Positions 1 through 8,714 of a DNA stretch of 64,000 nt are shown here, in pieces. The notes below the pieces were generated by a model, which saw only the letters and a program-made list of their open reading frames with translations, did no database searches and had not been told where the DNA came from. This DNA is from Ignavibacteria bacterium (lineage in GTDB: Bacteria; Bacteroidota; Ignavibacteria; Tepidaquicellales; Tepidaquicellaceae). The stretch is taken from assembly GCA_016710985.1 (NCBI GenBank), contig JADJTX010000062.1, positions 209,904-273,903 on the forward strand, given 5' to 3'. Positions within the stretch are counted from its first letter, which is position 1, and each line of letters opens with the position of its first letter. The position numbers and the translations under genes were made by a program.

Positions 1-866
1 CAACAAACGGAGGAGTTAACTGGACAGTTACAAATCCTCCGGGAGTAGCAGGAACAGCCTCTGCGGCAAATTCAGTAGTTGTAATTGATAATTTATATTA
101 CGGATTTGGATTGAATGCAGCTCCTGGAAGAGTTTACTATACAACCAATGGCGGAACATCATGGAATACCGGATCACTTGGTATAACGAGTACAAACGGA
201 TTTACTTCCGGATATGCTATGAGTGATGATAAGTTAACCGGAATTGCAGCTCTTGAAGCATCTCTGCCTAATATATCAAGAACAACTAATGGAGGCGCTA
301 CATGGACACCAGTTAATGTCGGTGCAAATTTTACAGGGTATTGTACATGTAAATGGATCGAGGGCACAAATACCTGTTACATTTCCGCAAACGTTGGTAG
401 TGCAGGTGTTGTTAAGAAAAGTACTGACCGCGGATTAACATGGACTACTATGACTACATCCGGACTTACAGCAGTAAATCATATGGAGTTTAAAAGAGTT
501 GGCACAAACGTTTACGGTTATGCTGTATTAACCAATGGAGCAATTTTGAAATTAGTTGATGTTGTAACGGATGTTACCCCGGTCAACAGTTTCGTTCCTA
601 CTGAGTTTTCTTTAGCTCAAAATTATCCGAATCCATTTAACCCGTCTACTACAATTAACTTCTCAATTCCAACATCATCTGAAGTTTCTTTGAAAGTCTA
701 TGATGCTCTTGGAAAAGAAGTAGCTTCACTCGTAAATGAGTTTAAGAATGCAGGAAATTATTCAGTTAATTTCGTTGCGGCATCAAGCCTGACTTCAGGT
801 GTGTATTATTACACAATCTCAGCAGGTAATTTTACAGCAACCAAGAAATTAATGCTTGTAAAATAA
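1..866 (+). CDS. Secreted Asp-box repeat protein with type IX sorting domain, 5' end outside window
   Basis: The reading frame is open from base 3, so the start lies upstream. The visible part has several copies of a TTNGGxxW motif (for example TTNGGVNW at the very start and TTNGGTSW), typical of Asp-box/YCF48-like beta-propeller repeats. The last roughly 85 residues form a C-terminal sorting domain with NYPNPFNPSTTINFSIP, SLKVYDALGKEVASLV and a final KKLMLVK, the signal that sends proteins through the type IX secretion system in Bacteroidota-related bacteria. It is a tandem paralogue of the next gene; the sorting domains are nearly identical in DNA as well as protein. Surface or secreted location is inferred from the domain; the propeller's ligand is unknown. 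Confidence 0.85.
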   Translation, partial: TNGGVNWTVTNPPGVAGTASAANSVVVIDNLYYGFGLNAAPGRVYYTTNGGTSWNTGSLGITSTNGFTSGYAMSDDKLTGIAALEASLPNISRTTNGGATWTPVNVGANFTGYCTCKWIEGTNTCYISANVGSAGVVKKSTDRGLTWTTMTTSGLTAVNHMEFKRVGTNVYGYAVLTNGAILKLVDVVTDVTPVNSFVPTEFSLAQNYPNPFNPSTTINFSIPTSSEVSLKVYDALGKEVASLVNEFKNAGNYSVNFVAASSLTSGVYYYTISAGNFTATKKLMLVK

Positions 867-884
867 ATTTATTTATTTTTAACT

Positions 885-920
885 AAGCCCGTCTGATTCA
901 TTTCAGACGGGCTTTTTTTG
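885..920 (+). terminator. Rho-independent terminator
   Basis: Perfect 11-bp stem, AAGCCCGTCTG with CAGACGGGCTT, an 8-base loop ATTCATTT, then a T run. It lies 18 bases after the stop of the first gene. The same stem and loop recur after the paralogue at 2499-2530, so the terminator was duplicated with the gene. Confidence 0.9.
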
Positions 921-1006
921 TTATTAATTAATTAGTAACCAAGGGTGAACACCAGTTTCACAATAGATATGCCATTATTTACATTAAATAGCCCGAATTA
1001 AAAAAT

Positions 1007-1043
1007 TGAATTCGAGTAAATTTGTGCGTATTCGCGGTAAAAA
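1007..1043. repeat. Half copy of the dispersed repeat family D (CGAGTAAATTTGTGC...TTCGxGG)
   Basis: The segment TTCGAGTAAATTTGTGC followed by ATTCGCGGTAAA matches the right arm of the full inverted repeat at 48047-48114. No left arm is visible here. It sits in the promoter region of the next gene and contains TAAATTTG, which fits a -7 TAnnTTTG box, but this may be coincidental because the bases belong to the repeat. Confidence 0.6.
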
Positions 1044-1147
1044 CAGACTCAAATTTTAAAGCTATCAACCTATGTTAGTAACTTAATAATTCTAAAATGA
1101 TTGTTTATATTATTGAGTCAAAATTTATAAACTAAAAGACCATTAAG

Positions 1148-2470
1148 ATGAAAACAATAATTACATTATTATTTATGATCCTATTTGCGAATGCTCATAG
1201 CCAGTGGTTTGTTCAAAGTACAGTTCCGGGCAGCCCGAATATAAACACTATCTCTATTGCAGGACCGGGTGTAGTATGGGTAGCCGGTGATAATACAGCG
1301 CTTTATAAAACTACTAACGGCGGTTTAAACTGGTTACAGCGTAATTCAGGATTACCTGCAGGAAATTTGTATGGTATTTCAGCTTTAGATACAACAACCT
1401 GCTGGGTTGGAACGGTTAACGGCAGCATTTACAAAACTACTAACGGCGGATTCAACTGGACTCTTCAGTTTTCTCTCGCCGGAAGTTTTAGTAACGGGAT
1501 TAAAATGTTCAATGCCAACTACGGAGTATATCAGGGTGACCCAACCGGGAACGGACAGCCATATCAATTTAGATATACTACAAACGGCGGAACTAACTGG
1601 ATCTTATCACCCGGAGCCCCTTTAGCCACAAGTGAGTTTGGAGTTATTAATGCATGGGACTGGACAGACACAACTCACTTCTGGATAGGATCTGCAAATA
1701 CTGTTGCTAATGCTACATCGGCAAAAGTATATACAACTACAAACGGATTCGGCGGAGGGGGATGGACTTCAGCTACATTACCAGGTGTCGGAGGAACAGC
1801 CGGATTGTATTATCAGGCGGTAGCATTTACAGATGTAAACAACGGAATGGCCGGATCTAACGGAAGTAATATTATGAAAACAACTAACGGAGGAGTTACA
1901 TGGAGTACAGTTACGAATCCTCCCGGAGTGACAGCATTTGCAGCAATAAATATGAACGGCCTTAAAGACGGTTCTAATATAATCAGAGTCAGCTTAGGAG
2001 ACGGTGTGACCAATTATTTGTTTAGTACTACAAATCTTGGAACCACATGGACGCAGGAATTATTACCACCAGCCGGTCAAACTAACGGAATACAGCATAT
2101 GCAGTTTGTTGATTTTCATTCTGGATATGCCGGAGGAAATGCCGGAACATTTATGGTGTACGTAGGTCCATCAGGAATCTCTACTGTGAACAATGGAATA
2201 CCGGGAGATTTTAAATTAGAACAAAATTACCCGAATCCTTTTAATCCTTCAACTACAATTAACTTTTCTATTCCGGTGTCATCTGAAGTTTCTTTGAAAG
2301 TTTATTATTTACTTGGAAAAGAAGTCGCTTCTCTTGTAAATGAATTCAAGAATGCAGGGAATTATTCGGTTAACTTTAATGCAGGATCAAACTTAACCTC
2401 AGGCATTTATTACTATACAATTTCTGCAGGAAGTTTTACAAGCACGAAAAAATTAATGCTTGTGAAATAA
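1148..2470 (+). CDS. Secreted Asp-box repeat protein with type IX C-terminal sorting domain
   Basis: 440 residues. It begins with a clear signal peptide (MKTIITLLFMILFANAHS, cut before or after QW) and has about six TTNGGxxW-type Asp-box repeats (TTNGGLNW, TTNGGFNW, TTNGGTNW, TTNGGVTW, TTNLGTTW), as in sialidase-like or YCF48-like propellers. No sialidase active-site residues were identified. The last about 85 residues are the type IX sorting domain (NYPNPFNPSTTINFSIP ... KKLMLVK). It is a tandem paralogue of the upstream gene and is closed by the same terminator. Export across the inner membrane by Sec and the outer membrane by type IX secretion is inferred; ligand or function of the propeller is not evident. 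Confidence 0.9.
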   Translation: MKTIITLLFMILFANAHSQWFVQSTVPGSPNINTISIAGPGVVWVAGDNTALYKTTNGGLNWLQRNSGLPAGNLYGISALDTTTCWVGTVNGSIYKTTNGGFNWTLQFSLAGSFSNGIKMFNANYGVYQGDPTGNGQPYQFRYTTNGGTNWILSPGAPLATSEFGVINAWDWTDTTHFWIGSANTVANATSAKVYTTTNGFGGGGWTSATLPGVGGTAGLYYQAVAFTDVNNGMAGSNGSNIMKTTNGGVTWSTVTNPPGVTAFAAINMNGLKDGSNIIRVSLGDGVTNYLFSTTNLGTTWTQELLPPAGQTNGIQHMQFVDFHSGYAGGNAGTFMVYVGPSGISTVNNGIPGDFKLEQNYPNPFNPSTTINFSIPVSSEVSLKVYYLLGKEVASLVNEFKNAGNYSVNFNAGSNLTSGIYYYTISAGSFTSTKKLMLVK

Positions 2471-2498
2471 ATCTTTAATTTATAATTTTTCTAAAAGT

Positions 2499-2530
2499 AC
2501 CCGTTTGATTCATTTCAGACGGGTTTTTTA
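2499..2530 (+). terminator. Rho-independent terminator
   Basis: Stem ACCCGTTTG with CAGACGGGT (one G-T pair), loop ATTCATTT, then TTTTTTATTT. Near copy of the terminator at 885-920. Confidence 0.88.
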
Positions 2531-2531
2531 T

Positions 2532-2585
2532 TTATCAATCTTATCAATCTTATAAATCTTATAAATCTTATAAATCTTATGAATC
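2532..2585. repeat. Period-9 tandem array (TTATAAATC), 6 units
   Basis: Six consecutive 9-base units: two TTATCAATC, three TTATAAATC, one TTATGAATC. It directly follows the terminator. The rest of 2586-3130 is AT-rich; an open frame of 138 codons exists at 2657-3073 but has low-complexity hydrophobic composition and no recognisable domain, so I see no supported gene in this stretch of about 600 bases. Confidence 0.85.
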
Positions 2586-3130
2586 ACATTTTCTTTATTG
2601 ACATTTAAAATTAATAAGCATAGTTTTCCAAAAGTAAAATTCCAACAAAAATTTCAATGCAATATTTAATTAAGATAATTTTTAATTACAAACTTTTGAA
2701 GAAAACTATCTGGTGTTTTCAGAATTTTCTGACAATGGAATTTTACAGGAAGATCTGCAACAACTGCTACTGGAGCAACATATACAACTCAAAGCATAGT
2801 ATTGTAAAGCAATCACTCATACTTTTTGTTTCGGTTATTTCGGTTTTGTTTTTTTCATTTTTTTATCTGCCTACTGATCCTGCTAATTCAAACAAATCTT
2901 CTTTCATATTAAGGTTAAGATATTATTTCTCAATTTTCAGAATTAATATAAAAAACTCTCTACAAAATGTTTCCAATAAGATAATTCTGTTATCTTCATC
3001 ATTAATAGATATACTTCAATTTAAATTTTCCCAAAGAGATATCCTTGTATTAAAATCTTCACTGCAAATTTAAGCTTACAGTTTCATTCCGCCAAGAAGT
3101 AATCACATTATTCCGTTAAGTATTTATGTT

Positions 3131-4003
3131 ATGCAGATTGACTTTGACCATGCATACAGGTTTTGTAAAGAAATTGCAAACAGCCATTATGAGAATTTTC
3201 CTGTTGGTTCTTTACTGATTCCGTCAAATAAAAGAAAATACATTTACAGTATTTACGCTTTTGCAAGATATGCCGATGATATAGCAGATTCAGACAATTT
3301 ATCCGGAGATGAAAAGCTAAGGCGTCTTAATGAACTTGATGATGATCTTTCGAAGATAGAAAAAAAAGATCTGAATAATTTTCTGACTGATACGAAATAC
3401 ATTTTCATTGCTCTTTCAAATACAATTGATGAACTGAAGATCCCCATAAAGGAATTCAGAGATCTGCTTAAAGCTTTCAGGCAGGATGCGGTGAAGCAGC
3501 GTTACACAGTCTTTGAGGAGTTAGTAGATTATTCGAAACTTTCTGCAAATCCAATAGGCCATCTTGTTCTTTATGTTTTCGGATACACACCGGATAAGGA
3601 TAAGACGTGTTTTGAATATTCTGACAGTATATGTACAGCGCTTCAGCTTACAAATTTCTGGCAGGATGTATCAGTTGATCTGAAGATAGACAGAATTTAC
3701 ATACCGGAGAAACTGATGAACGAATATAATTATAATGAGAACATGCTTCATGAAAAATTGAGAATGATAATTTCAGAGAAATGATGAAAATGTTGACGGA
3801 AAGAACAAAAACTTTTTGAGCAGGGTAAAGAAATTACAAATTACGTAAAGGGAAGGCTGAGATTAGAATTGAAGGCAACAATCGCAGGCGGGACGGAAAT
3901 ACTGAATAAGATCGGACAGATAAATTATAATGTATTAAGTACAAGAGTTACAATAAATAATCTTGATAAAATAAAGCTGCTGGGAAAAGTAATTTGGAAA
4001 TGA
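3131..4003 (+). CDS. hpnC: Squalene synthase HpnC (hydroxysqualene-forming step), locally frameshifted
   Basis: Trans-isoprenyl diphosphate synthase fold of about 290 residues. First Asp-rich motif YAFARYADDIAD (residues 42-53) and second motif LTNFWQDVSVD with IDRIYIP, where Q replaces the usual R before the Asp, as is typical of HpnC. HpnC acts after HpnD, turning presqualene diphosphate into hydroxysqualene. The frame breaks near 3781: residues MMKMLTERTK are read in the +1-shifted frame to about 3812, then the original frame resumes with LFEQGKEITNYVKGRLRLELKAT, a conserved C-terminal segment. Two compensating single-base indels next to A runs, probably sequence error, explain this. The stop overlaps the start of hpnD (ATGA), so the three hpn genes are translationally coupled. 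Confidence 0.88.
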
Positions 4004-4908
4004 CCAAGATAACGAAAGAATTTTCTTCTGAAAGTGAAGAGAAAGAAATTACCAGACAGAGTAAATCTAATTTTCTTTATTCTTTTTCTTTACTATCAAA
4101 GGAAAAAAATGATGCAATAAATACAGTGTATGCATTCTGCAGGAAGACTGACGACATTGTTGATGATGAGAATGAGAGCATTGAAACAAAACATTCGATG
4201 ATAACCGAATGGAGAAATGAGCTTGAAAAAGCCTTGAAGAACGGAGATTCAAAATATTCGTTGCTGAATAGTTTAAATAAAATAATAAAAAAGTTTAACA
4301 TTCCTGCCGAACCTTTTTTTGATCTCATAAAAGGAATGGAAATGGATCTGAAAAAGAACCGGTATAATACTTTCGGTGAACTGATTGACTATTGTTTTAA
4401 TGTTGCCTCGACTGTCGGTCTAATGAGCATCGAAATATTCGGATATAATAATCCGAAGACAAAAGACTTTGCGGTCAATCTCGGAATAGCTTTGCAGCTG
4501 ACAAATATATTAAGGGACATTAAGACAGATGCGGAACACGGGAGAATATACATACCGCTTGAAGACATGGAATCTTTTAATTACACTGAAGAAGATCTGC
4601 TGAAATTCAAGTACAACAGTAACTTTATAAATCTCATGAAACATGAATGCGGCAGAGCAAGACATTATTATAATGAAGCTAATAAAAATCTTACGAAAGA
4701 AGATAAAGGTCTGATGTTCGCGGCGAGAATTATGGAGCATATATATTTCAGGGTTCTTGAAAAAATTGAGAAGAAAAATTATAACGTGTTCGAAAAAAAA
4801 GTGAAAGTATCAAAGCTGAAAAAAATCTATATAACAGCAGGTGTTTATTTGAAATATAAGCTGCTCTACAGCTTTGATGAAAATAAGTTAGCGTTGAACG
4901 GTAAATGA
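4000..4908 (+). CDS. hpnD: Presqualene diphosphate synthase HpnD
   Basis: About 302 residues of the squalene/phytoene synthase family. The two Asp-rich, Mg-binding motifs are intact: YAFCRKTDDIVDDEN near residue 45 and LTNILRDIKTDAEHGRIYIP in the middle. It condenses two farnesyl diphosphates to presqualene diphosphate in the cytosol. I chose the ATG at 4000, which overlaps the hpnC stop as ATGA, over the in-frame TTG at 3994. Its own stop overlaps the hpnE start (ATGA at 4905), so hpnC, hpnD and hpnE form one operon. Being next to hpnC and hpnE separates it from phytoene synthase CrtB. Confidence 0.92.
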   Translation: MTKITKEFSSESEEKEITRQSKSNFLYSFSLLSKEKNDAINTVYAFCRKTDDIVDDENESIETKHSMITEWRNELEKALKNGDSKYSLLNSLNKIIKKFNIPAEPFFDLIKGMEMDLKKNRYNTFGELIDYCFNVASTVGLMSIEIFGYNNPKTKDFAVNLGIALQLTNILRDIKTDAEHGRIYIPLEDMESFNYTEEDLLKFKYNSNFINLMKHECGRARHYYNEANKNLTKEDKGLMFAARIMEHIYFRVLEKIEKKNYNVFEKKVKVSKLKKIYITAGVYLKYKLLYSFDENKLALNGK

Positions 4909-6248
4909 GCCGGCAAAAGACTGTAACTGTAATTGGGGGCGGGGTTGCAGGTTTATCGTCAGCTGTGTTCTTAACGGAAAGAGATTTTAAGGTTACATTA
5001 GTTGAAGCTTCGCCGAAGTTAGGCGGACGGGCTTACAGTTTTTTTGATAAAGAGAAAAACCAGTTCTTTGACAACGGTCAGCATATCCTTGCAGGATGGT
5101 ATAAAAATACATTTGAGTATCTGAAGATCATCGGAAGCTATGACAAGCTGAATTTTCAGAAAGAGCTGGAAGTGAATTTTATTAATACTGAGAAAGAAGT
5201 TTTTAAGCTAAGATGTCCTGATGATGCTCCGCCAATGAATCTGATAAAGGGCTTATTGAAATTCAAAGCGTTTGGTTTAAAAGATAAATTTGCATTGAAG
5301 AATATCAACAAGCTTCTTAAGGACGAAAAAGATTTTGAAAAGAAGTATATGAATGTAAGAGAGCTATTGATTGGAATTAAGCAGACTCCGAATCTGATAA
5401 AATATTTTTGGGAGCCGTTCACACTGGCAGTGTTTAATACGCGATTGGAAAATATCAGCGTGGAAATATTTTTGAATGTGCTGCGGATTGGGTTTAATGC
5501 GAAAGATAATTCAACACTTGTGATACCAAATGTAAATCTAAATGAATTACTAACGGATGATGCTTTGAAATATTTTGAGAAAAAGAATGTAACAGTTCAG
5601 ATCGATGAAAGTGTAAAGCAGATAGTTACTGATGAAATCACAGGTAAAAAGATGATCAGGCATTTATTAACGGAAGACGGTAAGGAAATACATTCAGATT
5701 ATTATATTTCAGCGGCACCTTTTTTTGTATTTAAAAAACTGTTTGATGAAAAAGTATATTATGAAAACAATTTTAAATCTGAACTTTTAAAACCGTCGAG
5801 TATAGTTTCAGTTCATTTATTTTTAGAAAATGAAATGCCGGAAGAGATGATACCTTACAATTCATTCGGAATGACAGGACTGATCGGGACAATAGTTCAG
5901 TGGATATTCAAAAGAAACAGTAAACATCTGAGTCTTGTAATAAGCGGAGCAGATGATCTTCAGGTCACGGAAATGAAAATTGAAGATGTAGTAAGCTTGT
6001 GTATTTCAGATCTGAAGAAAACTATTACAGGCTTTGATAAAATGAAAATTAAAGATCATAAGGTGATAAAGGAAAAAAGGGCGACATTCATTCCGGATAT
6101 AATGAGCAATGAATTTCGGCCCGATCAAAAGACAAGATATGATAATTTATTCATAGCAGGGGACTGGACGAATACCTCTTTACCGGCTACAATCGAAAGC
6201 GCTGTTTATTCAGCTAAGAAATGCTGTGAATTAATTGCAAATGAATAA
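4905..6248 (+). CDS. hpnE: Hydroxysqualene dehydroxylase HpnE (FAD-dependent)
   Basis: 447 residues of the amine oxidase/phytoene desaturase-like FAD family. The N-terminal dinucleotide fold VTVIGGGVAGLSSAVFL (GxGxxG) is followed by LVEASPKLGGRAYSF; the C-terminal FAD-binding segment is FIAGDWTNTSLPATIESAV. HpnE reduces hydroxysqualene to squalene. It starts inside the hpnD stop (ATGA). No squalene-hopene cyclase or oxidosqualene gene is in the window, so the final product (squalene itself, hopanoid or sterol) cannot be settled here. The gene is followed within about 10 bases by a tandem-repeat array. Confidence 0.92.
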   Translation: MSRQKTVTVIGGGVAGLSSAVFLTERDFKVTLVEASPKLGGRAYSFFDKEKNQFFDNGQHILAGWYKNTFEYLKIIGSYDKLNFQKELEVNFINTEKEVFKLRCPDDAPPMNLIKGLLKFKAFGLKDKFALKNINKLLKDEKDFEKKYMNVRELLIGIKQTPNLIKYFWEPFTLAVFNTRLENISVEIFLNVLRIGFNAKDNSTLVIPNVNLNELLTDDALKYFEKKNVTVQIDESVKQIVTDEITGKKMIRHLLTEDGKEIHSDYYISAAPFFVFKKLFDEKVYYENNFKSELLKPSSIVSVHLFLENEMPEEMIPYNSFGMTGLIGTIVQWIFKRNSKHLSLVISGADDLQVTEMKIEDVVSLCISDLKKTITGFDKMKIKDHKVIKEKRATFIPDIMSNEFRPDQKTRYDNLFIAGDWTNTSLPATIESAVYSAKKCCELIANE

Positions 6249-6256
6249 TTTGTTGA

Positions 6257-6397
6257 ATTTACGAATTTACGAAAGACGAATTTACGAATGACGAATTACG
6301 AGTTATGAGATATGAGTTATGAGATATGAGTTATGAGATATGAGTTATGAGATGAGTTATGAGATATGAGATATTAGTTATGAGATATGAGTTATGA
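6257..6397. repeat. Tandem arrays: GAATTTAC direct repeats then GAGTTAT/GAGATAT (period 7)
   Basis: Short direct repeats of GAATTTAC(G) run from about 6257 to 6298. They are followed by alternating GAGTTAT and GAGATAT heptamers to 6397 with small interruptions. Each heptamer holds a TGA on the plus strand, and 7 is not a multiple of 3, so all three plus frames are closed just after hpnE. Confidence 0.85.
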
Positions 6398-6410
6398 AAA
6401 TTTTTAAATT

Positions 6411-6447
6411 ACTCAATACTCAATACTCAATACTCAATACTCAATAC
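6411..6447. repeat. Period-7 tandem array (ACTCAAT), 5 units
   Basis: Five perfect ACTCAAT units plus AC. The unit is the reverse complement of ATTGAGT, the same word that forms the arrays at 38564-38606 and 40045-40098. It lies 45 bases before the next start codon. Confidence 0.9.
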
Positions 6448-6491
6448 TTTGAAATATAAAATTTTAATTAATAAACTAAAATAAAACTGCC

Positions 6492-8287
6492 ATGGAAACC
6501 AAAACAATCAATCCGGAAGTGATTCCGGTGCTAAACGGAGCACATAAAGAGCAGACAGACAGAGAGCAGATGATACAGCAAATGTTACTCGAAGAAAAGA
6601 AGCGCCTTCAGGCTGAATACGGTACTGAAGATAAGAAGATCAATCACTTCAAGAAGCCGTTTGAAAAAATGTTCACGAAAGATCAGAGAGCTGACACAAC
6701 AATTCTTTTCGGCGGACTTACATGGAAGCACGAGAAGCTTATCAAAGGTGCGCTCGAAGGAATAGGTTACAAAATGGATATGGTTCCGACACCTGACAAA
6801 AAAGCATTTCAGCTTGGCAAAGAGTACGGTAACAATGGTCAGTGCAATCCGACTTATTTTACTGTCGGAAATCTTGTGCAGTATCTTCAGTCACTGGAAG
6901 AGAAAGGGATGAGCAAAGAAGAAATTATTGATAAGCACGTTTTCTTTACAGCAGGCGCATGCGGTCCGTGCAGATTCGGAATGTATGAAGCTGAATATCG
7001 TTTAGCTTTGCGAAACTCCGGTTTTGATGGATTCAGGGTTTTATTATTTCAGCAGACAGGCGGTTTGTCACAGGAAGAAGCTGAAGCCGGTTTAGAAATG
7101 AATTTAGATTTCTTTCTGGGAATCATCAATGCTATGATGCTCGGTGATCTCATAAATGAAATGGGATATCTGATCCGACCGTTTGAAGTGAATGAAGGAG
7201 AAACAAACAAGGTGATGGAGGAAGTCATTGATCTGTTCTATGAAAGATTAAAGAGCAAGAGATATTTTGATTTCAATTCAAGATTAGGAAAGCTGATTCA
7301 GAAAATCCCATCATCGGAATATGTAACGAAATTTATAGATCAGATACTCGGTGATTATTATCTGGAGACGGCAAATGAAGCGAGAGCAAAGTTCAATTCC
7401 ATTAAAGTTGACAGGACAAGAATGAAGCCGATCGTAAAGATCACAGGTGAATTCTGGGCTCAGACAACTGAAGGTGACGGTAATTTCAACATGTTCCCGT
7501 TCCTGGAAAAGAAGGTGCGCAGGTTCTTGTAGAGCCGATCGCAACATGGATTATGTATATGCTTCATCAGGCGAAGTCTGTGAATGAAGATCAGAAGGGA
7601 ATTAATGTTTACAAAGAAGCAGATGCAAAAGAAACTATGATGGATAAGTTTAAGCTGCTTAAAGATTATAATTCTTCCAAAGCAACCATTACAATTGCAG
7701 AGAAAATATTTGACAGAGAATATAACAGATACAGAAAAGCATTTGACAATATGCCGCACGAACTGGTTGATCAGAAAGTTCTGAAAGATCTTGCTCATGA
7801 TTTCTATCATTCAAGAGTTGAAGGCGGTGAAGGTCACCTTGAAGTCGGTAAGAGTATTTATTATACAGTGAACGAACTGAGTCACATGATACTTTCTCTG
7901 AAGCCATTCGGATGCATGCCTTCGACGCAGTCAGACGGAGTACAGTCTGCAGTGACGAGCCGTTACAAAGACATGATCTTCCTTCCTATTGAAACATCAG
8001 GTGAAGGTGATGTCAACGCGCATTCGAGAGTTCAGATGGCGCTCGGTGAAGCGAAGGCAAAGGCAAAAGCTGAGTACAAAGAATGTCTTGTAAAAACCGG
8101 ATACACACTTGAAGAAATCAAAGCTTATGTAGAAACTCATGCTGAATTGCAAAGTCCGTTCTTCCATGTAACTCACAGAAAGGGAATCATCGGAACAGGA
8201 GCGAACTTCATATTGGATGTGTCTGAGCTGATGAAGAAAGAGGGGATAAAGAGTGTTGAGTTAGTTGAGTCAGTAGAGTGTGTTTGA
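6492..8287 (+). CDS. 2-hydroxyacyl-CoA dehydratase (HgdB/HGD-D)-like protein, frameshifted
   Basis: About 598 residues once one base is restored. The N-terminal part contains LFGGLTWKHEKLIKGALEGIG, NNGQCNPTYFTVGN and TAGACGPCRFGMYEAEYR; the cysteines are candidates for a [4Fe-4S] cluster like that of 2-hydroxyglutaryl-CoA dehydratase subunits. The frame breaks at about 7509-7517: restoring one A to GGAAAAG gives FPFLEKEGAQVLVEPIATWIMY and reads on to 8287. This looks like the C-terminal part of the very long activase-dehydratase fusions (about 1400 residues) of anaerobes; here it is a separate gene upstream of the activase. Substrate is unknown. The last codons and stop lie in a period-9 repeat. 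Confidence 0.72.
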
Positions 8288-8335
8288 GTGTATGGAGTGT
8301 GTGGAGTGAGTTGAGTGTATGGAGTGTGTAGAGAC
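8251..8335. repeat. Period-9 array (GAGTGTATG / GAGTGTGTG) spanning a stop codon
   Basis: Degenerate 9-base units GAGTGTATG, GAGTGTGTG, GAGTGAGTT run through the end of the upstream gene (encoding ...SVELVESVECV) and past its TGA at 8285-8287. Period 9 keeps one reading frame. Confidence 0.75.
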
Positions 8336-8600
8336 ATGAAAAAAAATATGAGCTATATAATTCAAGAATATAGAAATAGCAAAGGCAGAAGAAACGAATT
8401 AAACCAAACTGAAATATAAAAAACGATTGAAGCAATTGGGGTTTAAAGAAGGTGAGGGGAAATTTTATTCTTACAAATCTCATGGAAAACCATGCAGTTG
8501 CAGTTTATGTAGAAACGAAAAATACAATAGAAACTCTAAGCAAAGCAGACGGATTCTTGAATCCAATAATGAAGAAATTATACTCACTAAGGTTGTGTAA
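8336..8600 (+). CDS. Small basic cysteine-containing protein, frameshifted
   Basis: A small gene of about 85 residues in two frames. The first frame begins at ATG 8336 (MKKNMSYIIQEYRNSKGRRNELNQTE) and stops at about 8417. The second frame continues as KKRLKQLGFKEGEGKFYSYKSHGKPCSCSLC and then a K/N/R-rich tail to TAA at 8600. The join is at the run GAAATATAAAAAA. The GKPCSCSLC stretch is a compact CxCxxC that could bind zinc or a cluster together with His. Similar very short proteins with a YK-HG-PCSC core are, to my recollection, scattered in environmental bacteria without an assigned function. It sits between the dehydratase-like and activase genes on the same strand; a functional link is possible but not shown. 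Confidence 0.5.
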
Positions 8601-8649
8601 GGTTTTTTTAGTCATATTTTTTAGCCGTAAAAAAACGGCGGTTAAAAGT

Positions 8650-8683
8650 AAATCTTAGTGCTCTTTGTGCCTTAGTGGTAAAT
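8650..8683. repeat. Half copy of dispersed repeat family B (CTTTGTGCCTTAGTGGTAAA)
   Basis: CTTAGTGCTCTTTGTGCCTTAGTGGTAAA resembles the right arms of the family B inverted repeats at 42714-42801 and 44503-44665. No left arm is seen nearby. Confidence 0.6.
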
Positions 8684-8714
8684 AAATTAAAAAAATCAAA
8701 TCATAATAAACATT

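Noticed and set aside
2657..3073. Open frame of 138 codons with Ile/Phe/Asn-rich sequence
   Set aside because: No domain, no Shine-Dalgarno, AT-driven composition and no neighbour logic; other frames over the same bases look equally plausible, so no gene is claimed.
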